A DNA stretch of 59,277 nucleotides from Roseburia sp. (lineage in GTDB: Bacteria > Bacillota > Clostridia > Lachnospirales > Lachnospiraceae). The position numbers and the translations under genes are program-made. The notes below the pieces were generated by a model. That model saw only the letters and a list, made by a program, of their open reading frames with translations. It was not told the DNA's origin and made no database searches. Positions 17,329 to 26,790 of this stretch are shown here, one piece after another; position 1 is the first letter of the stretch, and every line of letters starts with the position of its first letter. Where the stretch lies: positions 1-59,277 of the forward strand of contig JAMPIG010000009.1 in assembly GCA_023662875.1 (NCBI GenBank), read 5' to 3'.

Positions 17329-18960
17329 TCACTCCGCCTCCGCCTCAATCACCGCAAACGCAATATTGGTCGCATGATCCGCCACTCTCTCCAGCCCGGA
17401 TACGATATCGGAGAAGATCATCCCCGCCTCCGGCGAACACTCGCCCCTGGTCAGGCGCTGTACATGCTGCTTCTGCATCTCCTTCTCCTTGGCGTCCACC
17501 CTGTCCTCCAACGTGATGACGTCCTGCATATGACGCTCGTCGCCCTTGACGAACATCTCGATCGAATACTGGATAATCGTATTGACCATATCCAGAATCT
17601 CCCCCAGCTCCCTCTGCGCCTCGTGGCTGAAGGAAATCCCGGTCTCCTTCCGCTGTCTCGCCGCGTCGGCCACATTCTCGGCGTGGTCCCCGATCCGCTC
17701 AATATCGTTCACCACATGGAAGAGAGCGCCCAGACTCTTCAAGTCCTCGATGGGCAGCGTAGTCTGGTTGATCTTGACCAGATAATCCGTGATGGCATGG
17801 TTCAGGAAGTCGATGTTCTTTTCCACCTCGTAAACCTCCTGGATGTCCTCCTCGTCCAGCGTAATCAGGGCGTTCATAGCCCGGTTCAGGTTCTCGCTGG
17901 CCAGGGAGGCCATACGATCCAGCTCCTTGATGACCTCGATTACCGCTGTGGCCGGATTGAACACGACCTTGTCGCCGATATATTTCAACTGATAGCTCTC
18001 CCGGTAGCCCACCTTCCGATCCTCTCCCGGCACGCAGAGACAGGCCAGCTTCACAATCCAGGAAGCGAAGGGGAAGAGAATGATCACCTGGAAAATCTTA
18101 ATCAGCGTATGAGCGTTCGCCACAAAACGCCCGTTGTCCGAGGAGATCAGCCAGATCAGCTTCATGACGGGCTCCTCCGCCAAAAAGAGGATGATATACA
18201 GAATCACCGTGCCGATTACATTGAACCAGAAATGGATCAGCGCTGCCCGCTTGGCATCCTTCTTACCGGACAGGGAAGCCAGGAGCGCCGTGCTGCATGC
18301 GCCGATATTACAGCCCAGAATAATATAAAGGGTAATATGCAGGGAAAGAAGATCCTGATTGGCTAAAAGGAGAACGATACTGACCGTCACCGAGGAGCTC
18401 TGGATCACCGTCGTCAGCACAAGCCCCATCAGCGTCGCCATAAAGGGATTTTTCAGGGAGGCCAGAAGACTTACCACCTCCGGCACATCCTTCATGCTTG
18501 CCATGGAATCTGACATAGTGCTTAATCCCAGGAAAAGAATACCGAAGCCGACGATGATCTCGCCGAACTTTTTGACTTTTTCCACCGAGATAAACATGAC
18601 TGCCAGAACGCCCGCCAGCAGAATCAGCGGCGCGTATTCGGATAAATTAAAGGATACCAGCTGGGAGGTGATCGTCGTACCGATATTCGCGCCGAAAATC
18701 ACGCCCGCAGCCTGGGAAAGGTTCATCAATCCCGCGTTTACAAAGCTGACCACCATGGCCGTACAGGCGGAGGAGGACTGAATGATTCCGGTAAAAACGA
18801 TTCCCACCAGCATTCCCGTAAAGCGGTTTGTAGTAAAGATCTCCAGAATACGTCGCAGCTTCGCTCCGGCGACCTTTTCGATGGAATCGCTCATGACCCG
18901 CATTCCGAACAGAAAAAGCCCCAGGCCTCCCGCCATAGACATGAATATACTTGCGCTCAT
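17329..18960 (-). CDS. Na+/phosphate cotransporter family protein with PhoU domain
   Basis: 543 residues. The N-terminal 310 residues are a NptA/YjbB-type transporter with the duplicated QSSS motifs (GIIQSSSACTAMVVSFVNAG and TTVIQSSSVTVSIVLLL) and GANIGTTITSQL, around eight or nine helices. The last 200 residues are a PhoU-like helical bundle (DDIERIGDHAENVADAA-type motif VVNDIERIGDHAENV; later SGLERVADHATNIAFAVIEA). Expected role: phosphate movement coupled to Na+, with cytoplasmic PhoU control. Length fits the family. A good promoter lies at 19011-19039, so it is transcribed independently of ribF. Confidence 0.9.
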   Translation of the reverse strand: MSASIFMSMAGGLGLFLFGMRVMSDSIEKVAGAKLRRILEIFTTNRFTGMLVGIVFTGIIQSSSACTAMVVSFVNAGLMNLSQAAGVIFGANIGTTITSQLVSFNLSEYAPLILLAGVLAVMFISVEKVKKFGEIIVGFGILFLGLSTMSDSMASMKDVPEVVSLLASLKNPFMATLMGLVLTTVIQSSSVTVSIVLLLANQDLLSLHITLYIILGCNIGACSTALLASLSGKKDAKRAALIHFWFNVIGTVILYIILFLAEEPVMKLIWLISSDNGRFVANAHTLIKIFQVIILFPFASWIVKLACLCVPGEDRKVGYRESYQLKYIGDKVVFNPATAVIEVIKELDRMASLASENLNRAMNALITLDEEDIQEVYEVEKNIDFLNHAITDYLVKINQTTLPIEDLKSLGALFHVVNDIERIGDHAENVADAARQRKETGISFSHEAQRELGEILDMVNTIIQYSIEMFVKGDERHMQDVITLEDRVDAKEKEMQKQHVQRLTRGECSPEAGMIFSDIVSGLERVADHATNIAFAVIEAEAE

Positions 18961-19010
18961 ACCGTTTTTCCTCCCTGCCCGACACGGGCCTGCAAAGACG
19001 CACCAAGCTT

Positions 19011-19039
19011 ATTGTACGGGAAAAAACGGAAAACTACAA
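19011..19039 (-). promoter_or_regulatory. Promoter of the Na/Pi gene
   Basis: Minus strand TTGTAG (19034-19039), 17-bp spacer rich in T, TACAAT (19011-19016). It lies just after the ribF stop and 50 bp before the transporter start. Confidence 0.65.
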
Positions 19040-19056
19040 TAGAAATTTCTCTTTTT

Positions 19057-19977
19057 TTACAAATTCGGACGCAAAGCCCCCTCCGCGACATCCTGCTCCA
19101 GCTGGCGCTTCAGCGCCTCCAGGCTTTCAAACCGGCGCTCCGGCCTCCAAAACTCCCGCAGAAAGACCAGGATTTCCTCCCCGTAGATCTCCCCCTGAAA
19201 ATCATAGAGATAGGACTCCACCCCCGTCACCCCCTCCTCCGTCACCGTGGGCTTGCAGCCCACATTGCTGACTGCCTTGTAGATCCGGCCGCCGTACTGT
19301 ACGTCGGAAAAGTAGACTCCGGCGGGCGGGAGCAGCTTCTCTCTTCCGGGCAGGAGGTTCACCGTAGGAAAGCCCAGGGTTCTCCCCAGCCTCTTTCCCG
19401 TAACAACTCGGCCTGCGATCGGGTAAGCCGTCCCCATCAGCCGCTCCGCCAGGCGCATATCGCCCTCCTCCACCCTGCTCCGCAGATAAGTCGAGCTGAC
19501 CTCCCGTCCGTCCAGGCACACCTTATCAATCGTCTTTACCGTAAAGCCGAGCTCCGGTCCCAGACGCTCCAGCAGAGCCGCGTTCCCCGCGCCGCCCGCG
19601 CCGAAGGAGAGATCCGTCCCCGCGGCCAAAAGCCGGGTATTCATCCGCTTCGCAAGAATCTCCTCCGCGAAGACCTCCGGCAGCATAGCCGCCGTCTCCG
19701 CCGTCATGGGAAACTCGATCAGGAGATCCACCCCCAGCCGTTCAAATAACAGGCGTTTTTCTTCCCTGGTGGTCAATTCTTTGCCGTCGGAGCGGCCGAA
19801 AAACACCGCCGGGGGCGGATCGAAGGTAAAAACACAGGAGGCTAATCCCCTGCTCTTACAACAGAGTATTTCCTCCAGAAGTCTTCTGTGGCCGATATGT
19901 ACGCCGTCGAATTTCCCGATGGCAGCCGCCGTTTCTCTTGTCAGATAAAAATCCGTAGTACCGGTAATAATTTCCAA
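19057..19977 (-). CDS. ribF: Bifunctional riboflavin kinase / FAD synthetase
   Basis: 306 residues making FMN and FAD from riboflavin and ATP. The N-terminal nucleotidyltransferase (about 1-180) has GKFDGVHIGHRRLLEEI and STYLRSRVEEGD. The C-terminal flavokinase (about 185-300) has GRVVTGKRLGRTLGFPTVNL and the Asn/Glu region GVESYLYDF. Family proteins usually begin EIITGTT, so the likely start is TTG 19977, five bases after GGAGG; an ATG at 19989 would add four residues. It closes the rimP-nusA-infB-truB operon, as in many Firmicutes. No FMN riboswitch is seen nearby. Confidence 0.93.
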   Translation of the reverse strand: MEIITGTTDFYLTRETAAAIGKFDGVHIGHRRLLEEILCCKSRGLASCVFTFDPPPAVFFGRSDGKELTTREEKRLLFERLGVDLLIEFPMTAETAAMLPEVFAEEILAKRMNTRLLAAGTDLSFGAGGAGNAALLERLGPELGFTVKTIDKVCLDGREVSSTYLRSRVEEGDMRLAERLMGTAYPIAGRVVTGKRLGRTLGFPTVNLLPGREKLLPPAGVYFSDVQYGGRIYKAVSNVGCKPTVTEEGVTGVESYLYDFQGEIYGEEILVFLREFWRPERRFESLEALKRQLEQDVAEGALRPNL

Positions 19978-20069
19978 GCTAACCTCCATGATTCCGCCCA
20001 GCGGCACTTAGAAGAATGCTTCGCATTCATCCCCTGCTGCGACGAGAATACGCTGCGCTTCCGGCGTTA

Positions 20070-20969
20070 TCAGTCTTCCGGAAACATCTTCCAGACGACG
20101 TAACAGTCCCTTCGCGGTTCAAAGGTGTAAACGCCGAAAAAGCGCCCGTCCGCGCGGTAGAACCGAACCCGCTGTCCCGGCGCGTGCCTTTTCTTCTCGA
20201 CGGTCTGCTCCGGGCGGATCGCGTTACCGTTTTGCAGGAGCCTGTCTCCCTCTCCCTCCGTATGAAGGGCAGGACAGTCCGCGAATACACTGTCTACCGG
20301 GCGCAGGATCTCTTCCAGCCGTCCTTCTTCCTTCCGCCGCTGCAGCTCGTCCAGCGTCACCGCCTCCGCCAGACAAAAGCTTCCCGACCTGGTGCGCCGC
20401 AGGCTTTTCATCGTGCCGCCGCAGCCCAGCTTTCCGCCGATATCGGCGCAGAGCGTCCGGATATAGGTTCCCCGGGAACAGACGACCCGGAATCTTACCA
20501 CCGGGAGACTGCAGTCCAGAATCTCCAACTCATCGATCTTCACCGTCCTCGCCTCCCGGGGGACTTCCTTCCCCGCCCGGGCCAGCTCGTACAGCTTCTT
20601 CCCATCTATCTTTATGGCGGAATACATCGGCGGCACCTGTTCATACTCTCCCAGAAAGCTTTCACAGGCCCGCCGCACTTCTTCCTCCGTCACGTTTACC
20701 GTATGCTCCGCCAGCGCCCGCCCTGTAATATCCTGGGTATCCGTCTCCACGCCGAGCAGAAGCTCCGCCACATACTCCTTATCCTTCTCCGTCAGCAGCT
20801 CGCAGAGCTTTGTTCCGGAGCCGAGACAGACCGGCAATACCCCCGTAGCCCAGGGATCCAGCGTCCCGGTATGGCCGATCTTCTTTTGGCCGCAGATCCC
20901 CCGCATCTTCGCCACAACGTCATGGGAAGTAAATCCCTGCTCCTTGTCGATGATAATAATCCCGTTCAT
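20070..20969 (-). CDS. truB: tRNA pseudouridine-55 synthase
   Basis: 299 residues, forming pseudouridine 55 in the tRNA T-loop. The catalytic Asp is in the signature KKIGHTGTLDPWATGVLPVC (residues about 29-48). The VVCSRGTYIRTLCADIG motif at about 170 and a C-terminal PUA-like part (HAPGQRVRFYRADGRFFG) are present. The start MNGIIIIDKEQGFTSHD overlaps the nrnA stop by 4 bp (ATGA type), indicating translational coupling. Part of the ribosome and tRNA maturation operon. Confidence 0.96.
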   Translation of the reverse strand: MNGIIIIDKEQGFTSHDVVAKMRGICGQKKIGHTGTLDPWATGVLPVCLGSGTKLCELLTEKDKEYVAELLLGVETDTQDITGRALAEHTVNVTEEEVRRACESFLGEYEQVPPMYSAIKIDGKKLYELARAGKEVPREARTVKIDELEILDCSLPVVRFRVVCSRGTYIRTLCADIGGKLGCGGTMKSLRRTRSGSFCLAEAVTLDELQRRKEEGRLEEILRPVDSVFADCPALHTEGEGDRLLQNGNAIRPEQTVEKKRHAPGQRVRFYRADGRFFGVYTFEPRRDCYVVWKMFPED

Positions 20970-21922
20970 CTGATCTCCAACTGCTTCGAAATATGTAAGG
21001 AAAGGTTATTAACACAGTCGTAAAAGTTGCCGCGCATGGTACATCCCGCCGCCCGGGCGTGGCCGCCGCCGCCGAAGTAGGCCGCCACCTCCGCCACGTT
21101 CACCTTTTCGTCGGAACGCAGGCTGACTTTATACTCCTGCACATCCGTCTGGTACATAAAGATGGCGCAGCTGATCCCCTCGATATTCCGCAGCTGGTTC
21201 ACAATTCCCTCCAGATCCCTGGAATCCACGTTATAAAAATCCATAGTCTTCCGATCCAGGACGCTGACGATGCAGGCGTTATGCATAAAACGGATGCTCT
21301 CCATCAGCGCCCTTCCCATAATCTGGGCCTGCAGATAGGTTCTCTGGTAAAAGGTTTCCTGAATCAGCCTGGGGAAGTCAAAGCCGTAGGAAATCAGCTT
21401 GGCCGCCTTCTCCATAGTCTCCGGGGTCGTGTTGGAATACTGAAACACCCCTGTATCGTGGATGATGCCGGTATAAAGCGCCTCCGCCAGCTCCCGATCC
21501 AGCTTTTCCGGAACCATCAGGTCATAAAGCACTTCGCAGGTCGAACCGATCTCCGGTCGAATCTCCGTCACATCGCCCGTCCCGGGATTGCTGACGTGAT
21601 GGTCGATATTGATCCGCTTTCCGGCCTTTTCAAAATATTTTCCCGCGTCCCCAAGCCGATCCGCTCCGCAGTCCAGCGCGAAGAACACGTCGAAGGGAGC
21701 CTCCTCCGGGAAGCTGCTGTCGATCTCGTCGAAGCCCTTCAGACCCCGGAAGATTTCCGCGGGAGGCTCCAGAAACACCTTTACCTCCGCCCCCGGCAGA
21801 CACTTCTGCAAATACATGCGCAGGCCCAGAACCGCGCCCACGCAGTCTCCGTCGGGACGGACATGTCCGCTGATCCCGATCCTTTTCGCATTCCCACATT
21901 CCTTGATTAAATCCATACTCAT
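20966..21922 (-). CDS. nrnA: DHH/DHHA1 phosphoesterase (nanoRNase / pAp phosphatase)
   Basis: 318 residues. The DHH domain carries the metal ligands in GHVRPDGDCVGAVLGL, FFALDCGADRLGD and INIDHHVSNPGTGD. The DHHA1 domain ends with the substrate motif FGGGGHARAAGC. NrnA proteins degrade oligoribonucleotides of two to five bases and dephosphorylate pAp. The start MSMDLIKECGNAKR at ATG 21922 follows AGAGG by seven bases; upstream in-frame codons are not conserved. Typical location between rbfA and truB. Confidence 0.92.
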   Translation of the reverse strand: MSMDLIKECGNAKRIGISGHVRPDGDCVGAVLGLRMYLQKCLPGAEVKVFLEPPAEIFRGLKGFDEIDSSFPEEAPFDVFFALDCGADRLGDAGKYFEKAGKRINIDHHVSNPGTGDVTEIRPEIGSTCEVLYDLMVPEKLDRELAEALYTGIIHDTGVFQYSNTTPETMEKAAKLISYGFDFPRLIQETFYQRTYLQAQIMGRALMESIRFMHNACIVSVLDRKTMDFYNVDSRDLEGIVNQLRNIEGISCAIFMYQTDVQEYKVSLRSDEKVNVAEVAAYFGGGGHARAAGCTMRGNFYDCVNNLSLHISKQLEIR

Positions 21923-22001
21923 ATTGATTCCTCTGGCCCGCTTCAGCGGGCCTCTATTCTTTCCTTCCTGACTTCCCGTCATGCCGAGGCGGCGTACTAT
22001 G

Positions 22002-22113
22002 CCGAACACAGTTCGGAAAAAACGCTAACCAAAGCGAACAAATTCGCTTCGCAAATATATTCCGTTTTCGTTCTTCCCGAAATGATTTCGATTTTTCAGG
22101 TTAGGGTTTTCCG
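22002..22113. repeat. Palindromic intergenic element between rbfA and nrnA
   Basis: CGGAAAAAACGCTAACC (22014-22030) and GGTTAGGGTTTTCCG (22099-22113) are imperfect inverted arms. Inside, AAGCGAA (22032-22038) pairs with TTCGCTT (22043-22049), and GAAAT/ATTTC pairs near 22079. At the edge CCGAAC-ACA-GTTCGG (22002-22016) makes another hairpin. It sits within an operon, so it could be a message-processing or stability site, or a dormant small repeat. Confidence 0.6.
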
Positions 22114-22127
22114 ACCCGAGAAAATCT

Positions 22128-22535
22128 TCATTCCGCTTCACTCTCCGTCGACGCAGACTCCGCCTGCTCCGACCGTTCCGCGTCCGCGGCGATTACCTCG
22201 TCGATCCTGCGGGACATATTGACGCCATACTCAATCGACTGATCCATCACAAAGGTAATATCCGGAGTGTTGCGCAGATTGACGCTTCTGGCAATCTGCC
22301 TCCGAATAAAGCCCTCGGCGCTTTTCAGCCCCTCCAGCGTATTCCGCTTCGCCTCGTCGTCCCCCAGCACGCTGATCCATGCCTTACAGCTCTTCAGATC
22401 CGGTGCCACTTCCACCGCCACCACGCTTGTCCAGGGGCTGATCCGCGGATCCTTGATCTCTCCGCGGATAATCTCAGCCAGCACACGCTGCACTTCCCCG
22501 TTAATCCGGGTATTCTTGATACTGTTTTTCCTCAT
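22128..22535 (-). CDS. rbfA: 30S ribosome-binding factor A
   Basis: 135 residues, needed for maturation of the 16S rRNA 5' end and cold growth. The KH-like fold is recognisable: RINGEVQRVLAEIIRGEIKD at the N-terminus, then WTSVVAVEVAPDLKSCKAWI and LRNTPDITFVMDQSIEYGVN. The C-terminus ends in an acidic Glu/Ser-rich tail (AERSEQAESASTESEAE). The start MRKNSIKN at ATG 22535 is six bases after GAGG. Between infB and nrnA as usual. Confidence 0.95.
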   Translation of the reverse strand: MRKNSIKNTRINGEVQRVLAEIIRGEIKDPRISPWTSVVAVEVAPDLKSCKAWISVLGDDEAKRNTLEGLKSAEGFIRRQIARSVNLRNTPDITFVMDQSIEYGVNMSRRIDEVIAADAERSEQAESASTESEAE

Positions 22536-22568
22536 TTCATACCTCATTTTTCCGGAAGAACGCCTGCC

Positions 22569-22637
22569 CAAAGAGGTGGGCTGCGTCCCCTCAAAGAGGT
22601 GGGCTGCGCCCCCTCAAAGAGGTGGGCTGCGCCCCCT
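22569..22637. repeat. Three tandem copies of a 23-bp unit
   Basis: Units at 22569-22591, 22592-22614 and 22615-22637 begin CAAAGAGGTGGGCTGCG and differ at a single base. GAACGCC (22558-22564) and GGCGTTC (22641-22647) flank them as inverted ends, and each unit can fold on itself (GAGGTGGGC/GCCCCCTC). They fill the infB-rbfA gap and touch the rbfA ribosome-site region. Confidence 0.85.
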
Positions 22638-22699
22638 CTTGGCGTTCTTCGAGGCAAACCTGTTCGCCTTGTGCAATTTAGATTTTCTTAGTCCGCGTA

Positions 22700-22732
22700 C
22701 TTTGCACACTTAGAAAATCTTTGCACACTTAG
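22700..22732. repeat. 22-bp dispersed repeat, first copy, over the infB stop
   Basis: Plus-strand CTTAGAAAATCTTTGCACACTT-type sequence (key parts CTTAGAAAATC and TTTGCACACTT) at 22709-22730 is identical to 38121-38142. Its TTTGCACACTTAG part is itself repeated at 22701-22713 and 22720-22732. The infB TAA (22729-22731) lies inside. GATTTTCTTAG at 22681 makes a near-inverted partner, so the element can fold. Confidence 0.8.
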
Positions 22733-25700
22733 CGCGGCACCTCAACCATAATATAGGCCTCCACGACATCCAGCTCCTGAATCTGGTCGAAGCCCTCGAA
22801 GACAAGGCCGCACTCAAAGCCTTCCTTGACTTCCTTTACGTCGTCCTTAAACCGCCTCAGGGAAGCCAGAGCGCCCTCGTAAATCTGCTCGCCCTCCCGG
22901 GTAATCCGCACCTTGCAGCCTCTCTGGAAGACACCGTCCGTCACATAGGAGCCCGCGATATTTCCGATCTGGGAAGCCTTGAAGATCTGACGTACCTCCG
23001 CGTGGCCGATGACCTTCTCCTCGAATACGGGATCCAGCATACCCTTCATAGCGGCCTCGATATCCTCGATAGCCTGGTAAATTACCTTATAGAGCCTTAC
23101 GTCTACGCCCTCCCGCTCCGCGGTCGCCTTTGCGGTAGCGTCAGGCCTTACGTTGAAGCCGATAATAATCGCGTTGGACGCGCTGGCCAGCGTTACGTCG
23201 GACTCGTTGATCGCTCCCACGCCGCCGTGGATACACTTTACGACGATCTCCTCGTTCGTCAGCTTCATCAGCGACTGCTTCACCGCTTCCACACTGCCCT
23301 GTACATCCGCCTTGACGATCAGGTTCAGCTCCTTTAAATTGCCCTCCTGAATCTGGGAGAACAGATCGTCCAGAGACATCTTGGACTTGGTCTCCTCCAG
23401 CTTTTTCTCCTTATTCTGGGCCAGATAGGTATCCGCGTAGGATTTCGCCGTCTTGTCGTTCTCGTGGGCCAGGAACACCTCTCCCGCGCTGGGCACGTCG
23501 GACAGTCCCAGGATTTCCACCGGCGTGGAGGGCGTCGCCTCCTTCACCCTTCTGCCCTTGTCGTCGATCATTGCCCTGACCTTGCCGTGGCAGGCCCCCG
23601 CGGAGATAAAGTCTCCCACACGCAGGGTTCCCTTCTGTACCAGCACGGTGGCCACAGGCCCCCGTCCCTTATCCAACTCCGCCTCGATGACAAGGCCCCT
23701 CGCCCGACGCTTCGGGTTTGCCTTCAGCTCCAGAATATCCGCTGTCAGCAGAATGGTCTCCAGCAGATCCTCGATTCCCTCTCCGGATTTTGCGGAAACA
23801 GGTACAAACTCTGTGCTTCCGCCCCAGTCTGTGGCAACCAGCTCATACTCCGTCAGCTCCTGCTTCACCCTCTCGATATTGGCCGAGGGCTTATCAATCT
23901 TGTTTACCGCCACAACGATCTCGATACCGGCCGCCTTGGCGTGGTTGATGGCTTCGATGGTCTGGGGCATTACCCCGTCGTCCGCCGCGACCACCAGAAT
24001 CGCGATATCCGTAGAGTTCGCTCCCCGCATTCTCATAGCAGTAAACGCCTCGTGTCCGGGCGTATCCAGGAAAGTAATCCTCCTGCCGTTTACGTTTACA
24101 GTATACGCGCCGATGTGCTGTGTAATACCTCCCGCTTCCTTATCGGTTACGTTTGTCTTCCGGATCGCGTCCAGAAGGGAGGTCTTGCCGTGGTCGACAT
24201 GGCCCATAACGCAGATGACAGGCGGTCTCTCCACCATCTCCTCCTCGTTCTCCTCGCCCTCCTTCAGCAGCTCCTCGATCACGTCTACCTTTACTTCCCT
24301 CTCGCAGAGAATATCGTACTCCATGGCAATATTTTCCGCGTCCTCGTAAGTAATCTCCTGGTTGACCGTCACAATCTTTCCTTCCAGGAACAGCTTCTTT
24401 ATAATCGCCGCCGGCTGAAGCTTCATCTTCTCCGCCAGCTCCTTGATCGTGATCGCCTCGGGAAGGGTGATTACCTTGATCACTTCCTCCGCAACCTCTT
24501 CCTTCTTCTTTTCCGGACGGATAAAGCGGCCGGGCTTATTCTTTAACGCCTCGTCCTCCTCGTAGATATGATCCTTCCTGGAGCGCTTATCCTTCTCCTG
24601 GCTGCTTGCGCGCCTCTTGTCCTCCTCGCGCCTCTTTTCCAGATCCTTCGACGGAGCCTCTCCTCCAAAGCCCTTGCCCTGGTTTTTATCCCGGAATCCA
24701 GCTCCCTGCCCGCCATTGCCTCTGTTATCGCGGGAACCAGCACCGTTGAAACCGCGGCTGCCCCCCGGACCCATGCCCGGACCGCGCCTGTCACCCTGAC
24801 CGCCTTCCGAACCCGGACGACCAGGTCTCTGATATCCGTCACGCCTGTCACCCGCAGGTCTGCCATTGCCGTTACCTCCTCTGCCCTGGAACTGTCCCCG
24901 GTTATCGCGGCTGCCGGAGAAGCCGCCCTGGCCGCGATCCCGATTATCCGCATAGCCGCCCTGGCTTCGGCCGTCCCGTCCGCCGGAATAGCTTCCCTGA
25001 CCGCGGCCATCCCGATCGCCGGAATAGCCGCCCTGGCTCCGGCCGTCCCGTCCGCCGGAATAGCTTCCCTGGCCACGGCCGTCCCGTCCGCCGGAGTAGC
25101 CGCCCTGACCGCGACCATCCCGATCGCCGGAGAAACCGCGGTTGTCCCGGTTCTCCCGATTGTCGGAGCGGAAGCCCTGGGAACGGCTCTCCTGCCCGCG
25201 GTTATCCTGGGAACGGCTGCCCTGCTGGCGGTTTTCCTGACCACGATTCTCCTGGCTGCGGCTCTCCTGCGGACGGGTTCCCTGGGAACCTCTTTCCGCC
25301 AACGATTCTTCGGCCCTCTCCGTCTTTCCGCCCGGAACCTGCTCCCGAATCGTCTCCGCCTGAGCGGCCTTGATCTCCTGCTGCTTTTCCGCCTCGGGGC
25401 GCGCTTTGGGCTGGGGCCTGGAGGGCACCATCTGCACGCTGGGCGTCGGCGAAGGAGGCGTCAGCGGGCGGATGGGCGTATGAACCTGCGTCGCAGGCTG
25501 GCCTTTACGACCGTTACGACCGTTATTTTGAAATCCGTTTCCGCCCTGAGACCTGTTCTGGTTCCCGCCCTGGGGTCTTCCGCCGTTCCCCCCGTTCCCG
25601 CTCTGCCCGCCGGGACGGCGGTTGGGGATCTTGGAATTCTGCGCGTTATTTACAAAAATAATCGTTTTCTTCTTTTTGGGAGCATCCTTCGCCCCTTTTG

Positions 25701-26181
25701 TCTGTCTGTCCTCCCGGTTCATTTCTTCCTTTCCGGACGCCGACGGTTTCCCTGTGTTCGCAGAAGCTCCCTCTCTCTTTTCAGGGCTGCGGCTCTCCTT
25801 CTCAGAAGAACTCTCTTCCTTCCCGGAAACGCCGCTTCCCTTTTCCGCGGGACGCTCTCCTTTTCCGGAAACGCCGTTCCCCTTCTCCGGGGAACGCTCT
25901 TCCTTTCCGGAAACGTCCCCTCCCTTTTCCGCGGAACGCTCACCCTCCTCCTTCGGAGGCCGCGTCTCCTTTCCGGGTTTCTCCTTTACAGGCTGCTCCT
26001 GATCGGCCTTCACGTTTTTCTCTTTTTTCCCAAAAGCTTTTCTCACCGCGTCGGCCATACTGTCTTCCACAGAGCTGCTCACCGACCTGGCTTCGACGCC
26101 TTTTTCCTGTACAAAGCTTAAGATATCTTTTCCCTGCACTTCTAATTCTTTAGCGAGTTCATGTATCCTTATCTTCGCCAT
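22729..26181 (-). CDS. infB: Translation initiation factor IF-2
   Basis: 1150 residues, the GTPase that brings initiator tRNA to the 30S subunit. An IF2_N domain ([20 protein letters not shown]) is followed by an unusually long low-complexity region to about residue 560: KGE-rich up to 130, then Gln/Asn/Gly, then [12 protein letters not shown]-type repeats. A second IF2_N ([20 protein letters not shown]) precedes the G domain, with P-loop [15 protein letters not shown], switch [14 protein letters not shown] and NKIDKP. Beta-barrel domains follow and the C-terminal domain ends IMVEVPR. Most family members have 700-950 residues; the excess is in the linker. It is the fifth gene of the nusA operon. 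Confidence 0.97.
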   Translation of the reverse strand: MAKIRIHELAKELEVQGKDILSFVQEKGVEARSVSSSVEDSMADAVRKAFGKKEKNVKADQEQPVKEKPGKETRPPKEEGERSAEKGGDVSGKEERSPEKGNGVSGKGERPAEKGSGVSGKEESSSEKESRSPEKREGASANTGKPSASGKEEMNREDRQTKGAKDAPKKKKTIIFVNNAQNSKIPNRRPGGQSGNGGNGGRPQGGNQNRSQGGNGFQNNGRNGRKGQPATQVHTPIRPLTPPSPTPSVQMVPSRPQPKARPEAEKQQEIKAAQAETIREQVPGGKTERAEESLAERGSQGTRPQESRSQENRGQENRQQGSRSQDNRGQESRSQGFRSDNRENRDNRGFSGDRDGRGQGGYSGGRDGRGQGSYSGGRDGRSQGGYSGDRDGRGQGSYSGGRDGRSQGGYADNRDRGQGGFSGSRDNRGQFQGRGGNGNGRPAGDRRDGYQRPGRPGSEGGQGDRRGPGMGPGGSRGFNGAGSRDNRGNGGQGAGFRDKNQGKGFGGEAPSKDLEKRREEDKRRASSQEKDKRSRKDHIYEEDEALKNKPGRFIRPEKKKEEVAEEVIKVITLPEAITIKELAEKMKLQPAAIIKKLFLEGKIVTVNQEITYEDAENIAMEYDILCEREVKVDVIEELLKEGEENEEEMVERPPVICVMGHVDHGKTSLLDAIRKTNVTDKEAGGITQHIGAYTVNVNGRRITFLDTPGHEAFTAMRMRGANSTDIAILVVAADDGVMPQTIEAINHAKAAGIEIVVAVNKIDKPSANIERVKQELTEYELVATDWGGSTEFVPVSAKSGEGIEDLLETILLTADILELKANPKRRARGLVIEAELDKGRGPVATVLVQKGTLRVGDFISAGACHGKVRAMIDDKGRRVKEATPSTPVEILGLSDVPSAGEVFLAHENDKTAKSYADTYLAQNKEKKLEETKSKMSLDDLFSQIQEGNLKELNLIVKADVQGSVEAVKQSLMKLTNEEIVVKCIHGGVGAINESDVTLASASNAIIIGFNVRPDATAKATAEREGVDVRLYKVIYQAIEDIEAAMKGMLDPVFEEKVIGHAEVRQIFKASQIGNIAGSYVTDGVFQRGCKVRITREGEQIYEGALASLRRFKDDVKEVKEGFECGLVFEGFDQIQELDVVEAYIMVEVPR

Positions 26182-26207
26182 GCTTTCCTCCCCTTCCGCC
26201 TCCCGGC

Positions 26208-26519
26208 TTATTTCTCTTCTTCCAGTCGTTTCATGATGGCATCCGCTAATCCCGCGTCACATACGCCCAGCGATGACCGAAAATCCTTCCCGATCGCTCT
26301 GCCCAGCTCTTCCTTCGTTCCGTATCGGAAGACCGGTACTTTATAATACGAGCACTTATCGCGAAAAAGCTTCCCGGTATTGTCGGACGCATCCTCCGCA
26401 ATGATTACCAGCATGGCGGAGCCTTTTCTTATCGCATCCAGGGTCTGCATTTCGCCGCTGACCAGGTTGTGCCCTCTCATAGCGATTCCCAAAAGCGAAA
26501 ATACTTTATTTTGCTTCAA
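26208..26519 (-). CDS. ylxQ: L7Ae-family ribosomal protein YlxQ
   Basis: About 103 residues of the L7Ae/L30e/S12e/Gadd45 RNA-binding fold: [40 protein letters not shown] and [20 protein letters not shown]. The family binds K-turn RNAs. No ATG lies at the expected start. The best candidate is TTG 26519 ([11 protein letters not shown]), ten bases after AAGGAG and overlapping the ylxR stop by 14 bp. Conserved place between ylxR and infB. Confidence 0.85.
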   Translation of the reverse strand: MKQNKVFSLLGIAMRGHNLVSGEMQTLDAIRKGSAMLVIIAEDASDNTGKLFRDKCSYYKVPVFRYGTKEELGRAIGKDFRSSLGVCDAGLADAIMKRLEEEK

Positions 26520-26778
26520 GACTGTCAAACTCCTTCTCCAGAGTGTCATATACCTCACTCGGAATACTCATCTTAAAAGAGCGCTCAAGACCTTTGTTCT
26601 TCCTTGCCTTCTGCAGACATTCCCTGCTCCTGCATATATATGCGCCTCTTCCGTTCTTTTTTCCTGTCGTATCCAGGCAGATCGCGTTATCCTCCGTCCT
26701 GAGGATCCGCATCATATCCCGCTTTCCCTTCATCTCGCCGCAGCCCACACACTGCCGCAAAGGAATCCTTTTTGCCAT
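26506..26778 (-). CDS. ylxR: RNA-binding protein YlxR (DUF448)
   Basis: 90 residues with the DUF448 signature RQCVGCGEMKGKRDMMRI and the GRGAYICRSRECLQKARK motif. The fold binds RNA, and family members have been linked to RNase P control. I use ATG 26778 (MAKRIPLRQ); GTG 26787 and TTG 26790 lie just after the nusA stop and are possible. Between nusA and ylxQ as in most Firmicutes. Confidence 0.9.
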   Translation of the reverse strand: MAKRIPLRQCVGCGEMKGKRDMMRILRTEDNAICLDTTGKKNGRGAYICRSRECLQKARKNKGLERSFKMSIPSEVYDTLEKEFDSLEAK

Positions 26779-26790
26779 TTTTTTCACCAA

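Noticed and set aside
19978-20069. FMN riboswitch before ribF
   Set aside because: The gap between truB and ribF lacks the conserved FMN-aptamer sequences; ribF is an internal operon gene.
24568-26121. 517-codon Leu/Ala/Arg/Ser frame on the plus strand
   Set aside because: It mirrors the low-complexity IF-2 linker; the repeats keep the antisense open. No start signal.
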